A DNA stretch of 64,000 bases. It comes from Streptomyces sp. NBC_00457. Its GTDB lineage: Bacteria > Actinomycetota > Actinomycetes > Streptomycetales > Streptomycetaceae. Location of the stretch: positions 3,410,001-3,474,000 of the forward strand of contig NZ_CP107905.1 in the NCBI RefSeq assembly GCF_036014015.1. The letters run 5' to 3'. The position numbers were made by a program, and so were the translations under genes. This document shows, piece after piece, positions 42,203 to 51,561 of the stretch. How positions within the stretch are numbered: the stretch's first letter is position 1; each line of letters begins with the position of its first letter. A model generated the notes under the pieces. The model worked only from the letters and a program-made list of their open reading frames with translations. It did no database searches and was not told the DNA's origin.

Positions 42203-42310
42203 GCGTCGTACGAGAAGACGTACGAAAAAAGTCCCCGCGCGGCGATGAGTTCTGAGCGACCCTTGGGTCTACCCCCACGTAACGACACGAACTCGATGGG
42301 AGAGCCCACG

Positions 42311-42718
42311 ATGTACCAGCAGATGATCTTCCTGAACCTGCCCGTCAACGACCTCGACGCCTCGAAGAAGTTCTTCACGGAGCTGGGTTACTCGATCAAC
42401 GAGCAGTTCAGCGACGAGAACGCGGCCTCGGTCGTGATCAGCGACACGATCGTGGCGATGCTGCTCAAGAAGTCGTTCTACTCGACCTTCACGAAGAAGG
42501 AGATCGCGGATGCCACGAAGACCAGCCAAGTGCTGATCGCGCTGAGCGCCGAGACCCGCGAGAAGGTCGACGAACTGGTAGACAAGGCGCTCGCCCTGGG
42601 CGGTTCCCCCACCGGCGAGACCCAGGACCAGGGCTTCATGTACGGCCGCGCCTTCGACGACCTCAACGGCCACACCTGGGAGGTCGTCTGGATGGACCCG
42701 GCGGCGGTAGAAGGCTGA
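42311..42718 (+). CDS. Small VOC-family (glyoxalase/bleomycin-resistance-like) protein, 135 aa
   Basis: A single-domain VOC protein of the PhnB-like subgroup. It has LNLPVNDLDASKKFFTELGY at the N-terminus and the closing FDDLNGHTWEVVWMDP. The usual first metal-ligand His is replaced, as in many PhnB-like proteins, so catalytic activity is uncertain. GGGAG stands eight bases before the ATG. It is a stand-alone gene unrelated in sequence detail to the extradiol-like VOC protein at 13649. Confidence 0.83.
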   Translation: MYQQMIFLNLPVNDLDASKKFFTELGYSINEQFSDENAASVVISDTIVAMLLKKSFYSTFTKKEIADATKTSQVLIALSAETREKVDELVDKALALGGSPTGETQDQGFMYGRAFDDLNGHTWEVVWMDPAAVEG

Positions 42719-42725
42719 CAGCTGG

Positions 42726-42808
42726 GCAACGCCCCGAAGGGGCGCGGGGCTGTATCGATATGCGGCTCCGCCGCGTGGGCGCGACCAGCCGCAACGGACC
42801 CGCAGCCA
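42726..42808. repeat. Dispersed Streptomyces intergenic repeat
   Basis: GCCCCGAAGGGGCGCGGGGC starts a GC-rich hairpin element, followed by CGGCTCCGCCGCG and GCGCGACCAGCCGC, ending ACCCGCAGCC. It fills the gap between the VOC and LOG-family genes and shares its last part with 36381-36424. Confidence 0.75.
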
Positions 42809-42856
42809 ACCGACTACCCAACCCGGCACTACCGGCGGAGCCCCTAGCATGGGCGC

Positions 42857-43981
42857 GTGTACTCGACACCCGCCCAGCCGTTCGACGGCTCCCACGACCG
42901 TGAGATCGAGTCCCTCGCCGAGTTCGACGAGGTGGTCGCAACGGTCGGCTCGCTCGCCCATCACCGTGTCCAGGCCGTCGATCTGACGGACCGTACGGAC
43001 GTCCTGCTGACCGTGGACGCCACGGGCGCCGTCTTCCTCGGCTGCCCGATGGACCCCGAGGCCGCCGCACATGTGCGCGCCTCGGGGTCCTTGGTCTTCC
43101 CGCCGGTCCCGGGCCTCCCCTTCGACCCGTACCGCGGGTTCGTCTACTCGCCCGCCGAGTTGTTCGCCTCGCTCGACAAGGGTTACGAGGCGACACCGGA
43201 CGCCCTCGCGTACGCCTGGTTCCAGCGGACCAAGACGGACGGCGACATATTCGGCTCCATGCTGCGCGCGATCCACGACGACGCGATCTCGGACGCGCTC
43301 GACGAACTCCTCGTCGGCGCCCGGGTGGTGGGCGTGATGGGCGGACATGCGATGGCGCGCGGCACCGAGGAGTACGCCGGCGCCGCACGGCTCGGCCGCG
43401 AGCTGGCCCGTGCCGGATTCACCGTCGCCACGGGCGGCGGGCCGGGCGCGATGGAGGCGGCGAATCTCGGCGCGTACGCGGCTCCGTTCGGCGACGGGAT
43501 GCTCAGCGAGGCGCTCCAACTCCTCGGGAAGACCCCGAAGTTCGTCCCCTCGATCACCGACTGGGCGCGCGCCGCGTTCGAGGTCCGTGAGCGGTGGCCG
43601 GACGGCGGTCCTTCGGTGGGCATCCCGACCTGGTTCTACGGCCATGAGCCGCCCAACGCGTTCGCCGCGCACATCGCCAAGTACTTCGCCAACGCCACCC
43701 GCGAGGACGGCCTGCTGGCCCGCTCCACCGCGGGTGTCGTCTTCCTGCCGGGCGCCGCCGGGACCGTACAGGAGATCTTCGACAACGCGACGCCGAACTA
43801 CTACGAGTCCCGGGGCGAGCCCACGCCCATGGTGCTGGTGAACCGTGCGCACTGGACGGAGCGGCTGCCGGCTTGGCCGCTGCTGCAGGCGCTGGCGCGG
43901 GGCCGGTCGATGGAGGCCCGAATTGCCCTGGTCGACCGAATCGAGGAGGCTCCGGCGGCGCTGAAACGTGTCGGCGGTTAA
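42857..43981 (+). CDS. LOG-family protein (lysine decarboxylase-like Rossmann fold), 374 aa
   Basis: The conserved LOG elements are GVMGGHAMARG, the phosphate-binding GGGPGAMEAANLGAY (about residue 195) and FLPGAAGTVQEIFDNAT, a variant of PGGxGTxxE. Canonical LOG proteins cleave cytokinin ribotides or nucleoside monophosphates; this long form has an extra ~150-residue N-terminal domain. The substrate is therefore unknown. A GTG start at 42857 sits right after the dispersed repeat. It is a single-gene unit. Confidence 0.8.
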   Translation: MYSTPAQPFDGSHDREIESLAEFDEVVATVGSLAHHRVQAVDLTDRTDVLLTVDATGAVFLGCPMDPEAAAHVRASGSLVFPPVPGLPFDPYRGFVYSPAELFASLDKGYEATPDALAYAWFQRTKTDGDIFGSMLRAIHDDAISDALDELLVGARVVGVMGGHAMARGTEEYAGAARLGRELARAGFTVATGGGPGAMEAANLGAYAAPFGDGMLSEALQLLGKTPKFVPSITDWARAAFEVRERWPDGGPSVGIPTWFYGHEPPNAFAAHIAKYFANATREDGLLARSTAGVVFLPGAAGTVQEIFDNATPNYYESRGEPTPMVLVNRAHWTERLPAWPLLQALARGRSMEARIALVDRIEEAPAALKRVGG

Positions 43982-44019
43982 TAAGAGGGCAAAGCCGAGG
44001 GCTGTGTCGCGCATATGCG

Positions 44020-44047
44020 TTGACAGTTCTTATGCCGCGCTTATACA
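44020..44047 (+). promoter_or_regulatory. Housekeeping-type promoter
   Basis: TTGACA (44020-44025), 16 bp spacer and TATACA (44042-44047), about 82 bp before the GTG start of the LAETG protein gene. It is close to the main vegetative sigma consensus. Confidence 0.65.
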
Positions 44048-44128
44048 TCTGTGAGACTCCTGGGAATGTTGGTGTCCCATCAACACCCCTTCAGCCCCCC
44101 GCATTTGCGCATCACATGAAGGACAAAC

Positions 44129-44830
44129 GTGGCAGTCCTGTCCCTATCCCGCCGTACCGTCGCACGCTCGGTGCGCATCCTCGGTGTCGCCTCCGCCTCG
44201 GCCGCGCTTGCGCTCGGTTCCGCGGGCAACGCCCTCGCCTGCAACATCAACGAGTTCTCGGCCGCTGCCAAGTGCGACGGTGACAAGGGTGTCATCACCG
44301 TCACCGACGTGGACCCCGCCGGTGTTCCGGCGACCGTCACCGTGTACCTGCAGAACAACGGCGCCGACCTGAAGAAGGTCGGCGAGCAGGTGGTCAAGGG
44401 TTCGCGCGAGGGTGTGACCATCACCTTCACCGAGAACTGGAAGCCGAACGCGGAGTACCGCATCCACGTCGACGCCGCGCCCTACGTGAACGAGGACATC
44501 AAGCCCAACCTCGTCACCCCGGCCACGGCCTGCAAGAAGGAGGAGAACCCGACCCCGCCGGCCACGCCGACGCCGTCGGAGACCCCCTCCACCCCGGCCG
44601 AGTCCGACACGCCCACCCCGACCCCGTCGGCCTCGGAGAGCGACAGCACCCCGCCCGCGGACGCCCCGAGCAGCGCCCCGTCCCCGGCGGCCGGTGACTC
44701 CAACCTCGCCGAGACCGGCGCCAACTCCAACACCGGCATCATCGCCGGCATCGCGGCAGCCCTGGTCGCCGTGGGCGGCGGCGCCGTCTACCTCGGCTTC
44801 CGCCGCCGCGGGGCGAACAGCGGCCGCTGA
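44129..44830 (+). CDS. LAETG-type sortase-dependent surface protein, 233 aa
   Basis: A secreted wall-anchored protein. It has a signal peptide (basic start, hydrophobic [17 protein letters not shown], cleavage near NALA-C), a folded domain of about 110 residues, and a Pro/Thr/Ser/Glu-rich spacer (~135-190). The LAETG sorting signal follows, with a hydrophobic helix and an RRRG tail. LAxTG signals are used by class E sortases in Streptomyces. The cell-surface role is unknown. AAGGA precedes the GTG start, and a TTGACA/TATACA promoter lies upstream. Confidence 0.9.
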   Translation: MAVLSLSRRTVARSVRILGVASASAALALGSAGNALACNINEFSAAAKCDGDKGVITVTDVDPAGVPATVTVYLQNNGADLKKVGEQVVKGSREGVTITFTENWKPNAEYRIHVDAAPYVNEDIKPNLVTPATACKKEENPTPPATPTPSETPSTPAESDTPTPTPSASESDSTPPADAPSSAPSPAAGDSNLAETGANSNTGIIAGIAAALVAVGGGAVYLGFRRRGANSGR

Positions 44831-44853
44831 CACCCCAGGCACGACCGTTCTCT

Positions 44854-44883
44854 GTGGCCCGTCCCGCACCCGGGGCGGGCCAC
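44854..44883. terminator. Hairpin terminator between convergent genes
   Basis: GTGGCCCGTCCC (44854-44865) pairs with GGGGCGGGCCAC (44872-44883), one G-U pair, 6-nt loop. It serves the LAETG gene and possibly the facing gene. Confidence 0.75.
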
Positions 44884-44907
44884 ACCCATGTCACCCTCGC
44901 CCTCGCC

Positions 44908-45705
44908 TCACCCGAACGTCGCCCGCTCCAGCCAGAACTCCAGCAGCTCCCGCTCACCGAGGACCTCCAACTCCGGGCTGTCCAGCGGCAGTCGGCGGTA
45001 GAAGCCGAGCAGTACGGCGGTGAGCGGGCCGCGCAGGGCAACCGTCGCCTTCTCATGCCCACGCCGCCAGGAGATGCCGTCCTCGCCCAGCTCGATGACC
45101 CACTCGGCGTTCACCTCGGGAGTCACGTCGGTCGCGTGCAGGTGGATGCTGCGACCGGGCCCGCGCAGCTCCACCGCCGCGTCGTGCGGCATCGTCCGCT
45201 GCACGAACTCGACGATCTGCAGCCACTCATCGATCGCGTCGGCCGCCACATCCGGCGCGACCTCGTAGGGCAGTCCGGCGGCGAGGGTGGCGTCGGCGCG
45301 GTGGACGGTGAGTTCGTGGGTCATCCGCCGCGCCCAGAAGCCGGAGGTGTGGATCCCGGCCCACGCCCAGACCTTCGCGTCGGGGCCGGCCTCGCGCAGC
45401 GCGGCGACGACCATCTCGCCGGTCTCGGCGAGCCAGGCGTCCAGCGCGTCGGGGTCGCCCTTGGCCTCGGGGCCATGGACCAGCGGCACCTCCTCCTCGG
45501 GGATCTCCTCCTGCGCACGGGTCCGCACCAGCAGCTCGACCCAGCGCAGGGCACCGCCCGTATGCCGTACGAGATGTTCCAGCGACCAATCCGGACAGGT
45601 CGGCACGGTGGCGGACAGGTCGGCCCCGGACATCACCACCGCCCTCAACCTGCCCACCTGTTGGGCAATCTCGTCGCAGTAGCGGTCATGTGCGAGCAGC
45701 GTCAT
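44908..45705 (-). CDS. Maleylpyruvate isomerase family (mycothiol-dependent, DinB-fold) protein, 265 aa
   Basis: An N-terminal DinB-like four-helix domain with HDRYCDEIAQQVGRL, VPTCPDWSLEHLVRHTGGA and MTHELTVHRADATLAAG carries the His residues used for metal binding in mycothiol-dependent isomerases. The C-terminal domain is SCP2-like (AVELRGPGRSIHLHATD, then WRRGHEKATVALRGP). The true substrate is unknown, since most family members are uncharacterised. The ATG at 45705 was chosen because the domain starts there. Confidence 0.83.
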   Translation of the reverse strand: MTLLAHDRYCDEIAQQVGRLRAVVMSGADLSATVPTCPDWSLEHLVRHTGGALRWVELLVRTRAQEEIPEEEVPLVHGPEAKGDPDALDAWLAETGEMVVAALREAGPDAKVWAWAGIHTSGFWARRMTHELTVHRADATLAAGLPYEVAPDVAADAIDEWLQIVEFVQRTMPHDAAVELRGPGRSIHLHATDVTPEVNAEWVIELGEDGISWRRGHEKATVALRGPLTAVLLGFYRRLPLDSPELEVLGERELLEFWLERATFG

Positions 45706-45732
45706 GTCGCCGACCCTAGACGTCCCCCGCCA

Positions 45733-45820
45733 AGCTGCGGGCATGCGTGCCGCCTGGGGCGGCACGGGTGGGCGCAGGCGGCGCCCCGTCAGCGCCGGGC
45801 TGCGCGACCCACCCCCGGCC
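45733..45820. repeat. Dispersed Streptomyces repeat, short form
   Basis: Starts GCTGCGGGCATGCGTGCCGC and ends GTCAGCGCCGGGCTGCGCGAC, matching both ends of the copies at 41428-41541 and 57212-57395. It lacks their shared central core. Confidence 0.75.
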
Positions 45821-45852
45821 GGCACCAACGCCGGTCACCGGCAAACCCCGGG

Positions 45853-46872
45853 TCACGCCAGCACGACGACTTCCGCAGCGTCGAACTCCACCCCGACCGA
45901 GTCCCCCACCTCCGGCGCCTCCCGCAACGCGCATCCCGCCTCGAGCCGCGGCGCATCCGCCGCCTGGAGGTGGACGGCGACATGGGTGCCCTTGAAGGTA
46001 CGGGCGGTCACCGTGCAGCGCAGACCCGCGTCGGCGGAGACGAGCCGTACGCCGGCGGGCCGCACGAGGAGCGTCCGTGACCCCTGCGCCGCGCTCTCAC
46101 CGACCGGCACCTTCCCCCACGGCGTGTCCGCGACCGCCCCGCTGACCGTCCCCTGGACCACGTTGTCGAAGCCGAGGAAGCGCGCCACGAACTCGTCCAC
46201 CGGCCGCTGCCAGACCTCCAGCGGCGTCCCGGTCTGGGCGATCCGCCCGTCCCGCATCACCACCACCCGGTCGGCGAGCGCGAAGGCCTCACCCTGGTCG
46301 TGGGTGACGGCGAGCACGGTCGTGCCCAACCGGCCGAAGAGTTCCCGGAGTTCGACGACCAGCCGCTCCCGCAGCGAACGGTCGAGCTGCCCCAGCGGCT
46401 CGTCCAGCATCAACAGCCGCGGCTGCGGCGCGAGCGCACGGGCCAGCGCCACCCGCTGCTGCTCACCGCCGGAGAGGGACGCCACGGCGCGACGCGCGGC
46501 CCCCGGCAGACCGACGAGGTCCAGCAACTCCCGTACCCGCTCGGCCTGTTGCCCCTTCGACGCCCCATGCATCCGCAGCCCGAAGGCCACATTGCCGCCC
46601 ACGTCCCGCTGCGGGAACAGCTGATGGTCCTGGAACATCAGCCCGACCCCACGCCGATGCGCGGGCACCCCCACCTGATCGCGCCCGTCGAGCAACACCC
46701 GCCCGGAGTCGAGGGGTTGCAGCCCCGCCACCGCCCGCAGCAGCGTCGACTTGCCACTGCCGCTGGGCCCGAGCACGCACACGATCTCGTGCTCGGCAGC
46801 ATCCAGGCCGACGGCGTCGAGCACGGCCCGCCCGCCGAACCGCACGGTCGCGTCGTCAATGGCCAGCAGCAT
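45853..46872 (-). CDS. ABC transporter ATP-binding protein, probable thiamine importer
   Basis: An ATPase of 339 aa with Walker A (GPSGSGKSTLL), signature (LSGGEQQRVALARAL), Walker B (LLMLDEPLGQLD) and switch THD. A C-terminal TOBE-like regulatory domain follows. The type is FbpC/ThiQ-like. It overlaps the permease gene stop by one base (TGATG) and completes an operon with the binding protein and a TPP riboswitch, so thiamine or a precursor is the likely substrate. Confidence 0.88.
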   Translation of the reverse strand: MLLAIDDATVRFGGRAVLDAVGLDAAEHEIVCVLGPSGSGKSTLLRAVAGLQPLDSGRVLLDGRDQVGVPAHRRGVGLMFQDHQLFPQRDVGGNVAFGLRMHGASKGQQAERVRELLDLVGLPGAARRAVASLSGGEQQRVALARALAPQPRLLMLDEPLGQLDRSLRERLVVELRELFGRLGTTVLAVTHDQGEAFALADRVVVMRDGRIAQTGTPLEVWQRPVDEFVARFLGFDNVVQGTVSGAVADTPWGKVPVGESAAQGSRTLLVRPAGVRLVSADAGLRCTVTARTFKGTHVAVHLQAADAPRLEAGCALREAPEVGDSVGVEFDAAEVVVLA

Positions 46873-48563
46873 CAGAACTCCCCCGTCCGATCGGTCCGCA
46901 GCCGCTCCAGCACCAGCAACGCCACCGCGCACACCACCATCAGAATCGTCGAAAGGGCCATCGCCTGGCCGTAGTTGAGTTCCCCGGCCCGCCCGAGCAG
47001 CTTGGCCACCGCGACCGGCAGCGTCGGGTTGTCGGGCCGCGCGATGAACACGGTCGCCCCGAACTCTCCCAGCGACACCGCGAACGCGAACCCGGCCGCG
47101 ATCAGCGACGCCCGCCGCACCATCGGCAGATCGACCTCACGCCACACCCGCCACGGCGACGCCCCGAGCACGGCCGCCGCCTCCCTGAGCCGCGCGTCCA
47201 CCGCCCGCAGCACCGGCAGCATGGTCCGTACGACGAACGGGACACCGACCAGCGCCTGCGCGAGCGGCACCAGGATCCAGGAGGCCCGCAGATCGAGCGG
47301 CGGCTCGTCCAGCGCGATCAGGAACCCGAAGCCGACCGTCACCGCCGACACCCCGAGCGGCAGCATCAGCAGCGCGTCGAACCCGCGCACGAACCGGCCC
47401 GCGTCCCGCCGGGTGAGCGCGGCGGCGGCGAGGCCGCCGATCACCACGGCGATGACGGTGGCGACGACGGCGTACCGCAGCGAATTGCCGATCGCCTCGA
47501 TCGGCGCCACCAGGAAGACACCGCCGTCAGCTGACATCAGCGCTCGGTAGTACCCGAAGTCCGGTGCGTCGAGCGACCGTTGCACCAGCACGGCCAACGG
47601 CAGCAGCAAGAGTACGACGACGGAGGCGAGGACGCCCGCCAGCAGCCCCCACTGGCCCGCCCCGCGCGGTCGCCGGGCCGTCACGGACTCGTCCACCAGC
47701 CGCAGGGCGCTCTCCCGCCACCGTACGGTCCAGGCGTGCAGCGCGAGGATCGCACCGACCGCCAGGAACTGAATGATCGTCAGCACCGCGGCCGTGGACA
47801 GATCGAAGATCTCCGAGGTCTGCCGGTAGATCTCGACCTCCAGCGTCGAGAAGCCCGGTCCACCGAGGATCTGCACCACACCGAAGGAGGTGAAGGTGAA
47901 CAGGAACACCATCAGCACGGCGGCGGCCACGGCCGGCCCCAGTGCCGGGAGGGTGACCTGACGCCAGGCCTTGAGCGGCGACGCCCCGAGCATCCGCGCG
48001 GCCTCTTCCTGCCGCGGGTCGAGTTGCCCCCACAGCCCGCCGACCGTCCGTACAACCACCGCGTAGTTGAAGAAGACATGCGCCAGCAGGATCGCCCATA
48101 CGGTCGTGTCCAGCCGTACGCCCCACAGCTCGTCCAGCAGCCCGCCACGGCCCACCAGCGCGAGGAACGCCGTACCGACGACGACCGTCGGCAGCACGAA
48201 GGGGACCGTGACGATCGCCCGCAGCACGTGCTTGCCCGGGAAGTCGAAACGGGCGAAGACATAGGCGCCGGGCAGCGCCACGAGCAGGGTGAGTGCGGTG
48301 GAGGCGAGGGCCTGCCAGGTGGTGAACCACAGGACATGACGGATGTCCGACTGCGCCACCACGTCCCAGATCCGGGCGAGTTGCCAGGCTCCGTCGACAT
48401 GGAGCCCGCGCGCGAGGATTGCGGCGACGGGGTAGGCGAAGAAGACCGCGAAGAACGCGACGGGCACGGCCATGAGCCCGAGCCGCGTCGCGTACTTCCG
48501 GCGGACGGAGGCTACTTCGGCCCCTTCGGCCCCTTCAGCTACTTCAGTACGAGCGAGGTCCAT
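46872..48563 (-). CDS. ABC transporter permease with two fused membrane domains, ThiP-like, 563 aa
   Basis: About 12 hydrophobic helices and two copies of the EAA loop that docks the ATPase: EEAARMLGASPLKAWRQVTLP in the first half and EAAAVLGASPWRVWREVDLP in the second. This fused-permease form is usual for thiamine (ThiP) and ferric iron importers. The start overlaps the end of the binding-protein gene by 25 bp. The upstream riboswitch makes thiamine the best call. Confidence 0.88.
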   Translation of the reverse strand: MDLARTEVAEGAEGAEVASVRRKYATRLGLMAVPVAFFAVFFAYPVAAILARGLHVDGAWQLARIWDVVAQSDIRHVLWFTTWQALASTALTLLVALPGAYVFARFDFPGKHVLRAIVTVPFVLPTVVVGTAFLALVGRGGLLDELWGVRLDTTVWAILLAHVFFNYAVVVRTVGGLWGQLDPRQEEAARMLGASPLKAWRQVTLPALGPAVAAAVLMVFLFTFTSFGVVQILGGPGFSTLEVEIYRQTSEIFDLSTAAVLTIIQFLAVGAILALHAWTVRWRESALRLVDESVTARRPRGAGQWGLLAGVLASVVVLLLLPLAVLVQRSLDAPDFGYYRALMSADGGVFLVAPIEAIGNSLRYAVVATVIAVVIGGLAAAALTRRDAGRFVRGFDALLMLPLGVSAVTVGFGFLIALDEPPLDLRASWILVPLAQALVGVPFVVRTMLPVLRAVDARLREAAAVLGASPWRVWREVDLPMVRRASLIAAGFAFAVSLGEFGATVFIARPDNPTLPVAVAKLLGRAGELNYGQAMALSTILMVVCAVALLVLERLRTDRTGEF

Positions 48564-49615
48564 GACTTGACCCAGTCGTCACGGTTGTCGGCGATCTTCG
48601 CCGGGTCCATCGTCTCGGGGTCCTCGGCCTGCGGACCGTACTTGGTGAACTCCTCGGGCACCTGGGCGCCTTCACGCACCGGGTAGACGAACATGTTCAG
48701 CGGCATGTCGTCCTGGAACGTCTTGGTGAGCATGAAGTCGAGGAGTGCCTTGCCGCCCTCGGTGTTCCCCGCGTTGCTCAGCAGCCCCGCGTACTCGACC
48801 TGCCGGAAGCAGGTGCCGGTCGCGACGCCGGTCGGCGCGGTGGCCGGCTTCGGGTCGGCGTAGATGACCTCGGCGGGCGGCGATGAGGCGTACGAGACGA
48901 CGAGCGGCCGGTCGGCCTTGGCCTTCTTGCCGCCGGCGGAACCGGAGAACTCCTCGTTGTAGGCCTGCTCCCAGCCGTCGACGACCTTGACGCCGTTGGC
49001 CTTCAGCTTCTCCCAGTAGTCCTGCCAGCCGTTGTCGCCGTATCGGGCGGCGGTGCCCAGGAGGAAGCCCAGTCCCGGTGAGGAGGTGGACGCGTTCTCG
49101 GTGACGAGGAGGTTCTTGTACGCCGGCTTGATCAGGTCGTCGAAGGAGGTGGGCGGGGTCAGCTTGTGCTTGCTGAAATACGCCTTGTCGTAGTTGACGC
49201 AGATGTCGCCGGTGTCGATCGGCGTGACGCGGTGCTTGTCCTCGTCGACCCGGTACTCGGGCTTGATCTGGTCGGCGCCCTTCGGCTCGTACGGCTGGAA
49301 GAGGCCGTTGTCGAGGGCCCGCGAGAGCAGGGTGTTGTCGACGCCGAAGAAGACGTCGCCCTGTGGGTTGTCCTTGGTCAGGATCGCCTTGTTGACGGCC
49401 TGCCCGGCGTCGCCGTCCTCCAGGACCTTGACCTGGTATCCGGACTTCTTCTCAAACTCGGCGATGACGCTCTTGGAGACGGCCCAGGAGTCGTGGCTGA
49501 CGAGCGTGACGCTCTTGGAGTCGCCGCCGGCGGAGCCGGACGACGATCCGCACGCGGACAGCGTGACGAGGCCCAGCCCGACGGCCAGGGCTATGTACTT
49601 GTTCGTGGTTCTCAT
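48539..49615 (-). CDS. Thiamine ABC transporter substrate-binding lipoprotein, ThiB-like, 358 aa
   Basis: A lipoprotein signal (lipobox TLSACG near residue 22) and a type II periplasmic-binding fold. ThiB-family features are VTLVSHDSWAVSKSVI, GDVFFGVDNTLLSRAL and DTGDICVNYDKAYF. It would capture thiamine outside the membrane and deliver it to the fused permease encoded next. It is the first gene of the operon and follows a TPP riboswitch, which explains its control by intracellular thiamine pyrophosphate. Confidence 0.9.
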   Translation of the reverse strand: MRTTNKYIALAVGLGLVTLSACGSSSGSAGGDSKSVTLVSHDSWAVSKSVIAEFEKKSGYQVKVLEDGDAGQAVNKAILTKDNPQGDVFFGVDNTLLSRALDNGLFQPYEPKGADQIKPEYRVDEDKHRVTPIDTGDICVNYDKAYFSKHKLTPPTSFDDLIKPAYKNLLVTENASTSSPGLGFLLGTAARYGDNGWQDYWEKLKANGVKVVDGWEQAYNEEFSGSAGGKKAKADRPLVVSYASSPPAEVIYADPKPATAPTGVATGTCFRQVEYAGLLSNAGNTEGGKALLDFMLTKTFQDDMPLNMFVYPVREGAQVPEEFTKYGPQAEDPETMDPAKIADNRDDWVKSWTSLVLK

Positions 49616-49627
49616 GAGTGAAGACCG

Positions 49628-49726
49628 AACTTCCTACCCAGAATGACCTGGGCGAGGTTCAGAGGGTCTGCGGCCCGCCGGAACTATGGCTGCCGCACTC
49701 TCAGCGCTGTGGCGCTCCCCTGTCGG
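49628..49726 (-). promoter_or_regulatory. TPP (THI-box) riboswitch
   Basis: On the - strand the leader contains the conserved CTGAGAGTGCGGC, then ACCCTCTGAACCT, then CAGGTCATTCTGGGTAGGAA, in the order and spacing of the TPP aptamer. It lies 13 bp before the start of the ThiB-like gene. Ligand binding would shut off translation or transcription of the thiamine import operon. Confidence 0.9.
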
Positions 49727-49780
49727 AAAATGAATCGGATATGAAGTTGTACCTACGTCGATGTACCGACGTCGGTCAGA

Positions 49781-50887
49781 CTACCTCTCGGTGGCCGCGA
49801 GCTGACCACACGCCCCGTCGATCTCCTGACCACGGGTGTCCCGAACCGTCACCGGCACACCATGCGCGGCGATCGCCTCGACGAACGCCTTCTCGTCCTC
49901 CGGACGCGAGGCCGTCCACTTCGACCCCGGCGTCGGGTTCAGCGGGATCAGATTCACATGCACGGGCTTGCTCTTGAGCAGCCGTCCGAGCCGGTCACCG
50001 CGCCAGGCCTGGTCGTTGATGTCCCGGATCAGCGCGTACTCGATGGACAGCCGGCGCCCGGACCGGGCCGCGTACTCCCATCCGGCCTCGAGCACCTCGC
50101 GCACCTTCCACCGGGTGTTGACCGGTACGAGGGTGTCGCGCAGCTCGTCGTCCGGCGCGTGCAGCGAGATCGCGAGCCGGCACTTGAAGCCCTCGTCGGC
50201 GAACCGGTGAATGGCCGGGACGAGACCGACGGTGGAGACGGTGATACCGCGCTGCGAGAGCCCGAGCCCGTCGGGTTCGGGGTCGGTGAGCGCGCGGATG
50301 GCACCCACAACCCGCTTGTAGTTGGCGAGCGGCTCGCCCATGCCCATGAAGACGATGTTGGACAGCCGCGAGGGCCCTCCCGGAATCTCGCCGTCCCTGA
50401 GCGCCCGCATCCCGTCCACGATCTGGTGCACGATCTCGGCGGTGGACAGATTCCGGTCGAGGCCCGCCTGCCCCGTGGCGCAGAACGGACAGTTCATGCC
50501 GCAGCCCGCCTGCGAGCTGATGCACATCGTCACCCGGTCCGGATACCGCATGAGCACCGACTCGACCAGCGTCCCGTCGAACAGCCGCCACAGCGTCTTG
50601 CGCGTGGTGTCCTGGTCCGTCGACAGATGCCGTACGACCGTCATCAGCTCCGGAAGCAGCGCCTCCTGCAGCTTGCCGCGCGCCGCGGCCGGGATGTCGG
50701 TCCACTGCGCCGGGTCGTGCGCGTACCGCGCGAAGTAGTGCTGCGAGAGCTGCTTGGCGCGAAACGGCTTCTCCCCGATCGCGGCAACAGCCTCCTTGCG
50801 CTCGGCAGGCGACAGATCGGCAAGATGCCGCGGCGGCTTCTGGACTCCGCGGGGGGCGACGAAAGTGAGTTCTCCGGGCTTGGGCAT
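49781..50887 (-). CDS. rlmN: 23S rRNA (adenine2503-C2)/tRNA methyltransferase RlmN, 368 aa
   Basis: A radical-SAM methyltransferase with the CxxxCxxC cluster in [26 protein letters not shown] and a late [12 protein letters not shown] are typical of RlmN, and the conserved Cys in GACGQL near the C-terminus takes part in methyl transfer. It makes 2-methyladenosine in 23S rRNA and some tRNAs, helping fidelity. In Streptomyces it usually lies near cdsA and frr, as here. Length is standard. Confidence 0.93.
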   Translation of the reverse strand: MPKPGELTFVAPRGVQKPPRHLADLSPAERKEAVAAIGEKPFRAKQLSQHYFARYAHDPAQWTDIPAAARGKLQEALLPELMTVVRHLSTDQDTTRKTLWRLFDGTLVESVLMRYPDRVTMCISSQAGCGMNCPFCATGQAGLDRNLSTAEIVHQIVDGMRALRDGEIPGGPSRLSNIVFMGMGEPLANYKRVVGAIRALTDPEPDGLGLSQRGITVSTVGLVPAIHRFADEGFKCRLAISLHAPDDELRDTLVPVNTRWKVREVLEAGWEYAARSGRRLSIEYALIRDINDQAWRGDRLGRLLKSKPVHVNLIPLNPTPGSKWTASRPEDEKAFVEAIAAHGVPVTVRDTRGQEIDGACGQLAATER

Positions 50888-50930
50888 GATTTCTCAAGTG
50901 TCGCAGATCGTTTACGCGCCCCCGAACGGG

Positions 50931-51380
50931 CTATGGGGTGGGGTTTTCCAGCCGATCCTTGAGGTGCTGCTCGTTGCGCGGGAGCTCCTTGCGGACCTGG
51001 GGGCGGACGACCAGGGGCACGAGGAGCCTGCCGATGCCGTGCCCTTCGAAGTCGACCTCCAAGGTCACGCGGGAGCGGCGGCCCTCGTCGAGCGGGTCGA
51101 TCTCGCCGTGGACATGGCCCCTGACGGGCCCGTCGATGCCCTGCAGGCCCCAGATGCGCGGCGGCTCGTACTCGGTGACCTCCATGGTCATCGGAATGTC
51201 GCGGCGGCCGATGTGCCGGATGACCCTCATGTGGGAACCGACCCCCAACGGGCCCTCCTCAAGCTGCTCCGCCGCGACCGCACTCTCCTGCCATTCCGGC
51301 AGGTGGGAGGCGTCGCTGAGATACGCGTAGACATCCTCGGGACTGCGGTCGACGACGATCGTTTCTCGGAAGCCTGACAT
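50931..51380 (-). CDS. SRPBCC-family (START-like) protein, 149 aa
   Basis: A helix-grip protein of the polyketide cyclase/dehydrase type. VDRSPEDVYAYLSDASHLPEW at the N-terminus and the long C-terminal helix near LLVPLVVRPQVRKEL mark the fold. The usual role is binding a hydrophobic ligand in a central cavity; no substrate can be named. It lies between rlmN and cdsA, separated from the latter by a terminator. Confidence 0.8.
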   Translation of the reverse strand: MSGFRETIVVDRSPEDVYAYLSDASHLPEWQESAVAAEQLEEGPLGVGSHMRVIRHIGRRDIPMTMEVTEYEPPRIWGLQGIDGPVRGHVHGEIDPLDEGRRSRVTLEVDFEGHGIGRLLVPLVVRPQVRKELPRNEQHLKDRLENPTP

Positions 51381-51510
51381 GGTGCCCCCTTCCAGGGCGG
51401 CCCCTTCGAGGGTTCCGGAGTGACCCTCTTCGAGGGCTTACAACCGAATCGTCCCACCACGCGGACCAGCTCGCCAAGGAGAAGGCCGAGGGCAAGAACA
51501 AGAAGGCCAA

Positions 51511-51542
51511 GAGCCCTCGCCCCAGTGCTGGGGCGAGGGCTC
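51511..51542. terminator. Hairpin terminator downstream of cdsA
   Basis: GAGCCCTCGCCCCAG (51511-51525) pairs with its complement at 51528-51542, with only two bases between. It ends the rpsB-to-cdsA series on the - strand. Confidence 0.8.
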
Positions 51543-51561
51543 GGCGAAACTCCTGATGCCG

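Noticed and set aside
42311..42718. Possible relation of the small VOC gene to the extradiol-like VOC module.
   Set aside because: It has different motifs (PhnB-like) and lies in the core region with no operator.
51383..51557. A Lys-rich + strand frame ending DQLAKEKAEGKNKKAK before a stop at about 51557.
   Set aside because: No start codon lies in frame with a ribosome binding site, and the segment includes the cdsA terminator hairpin.
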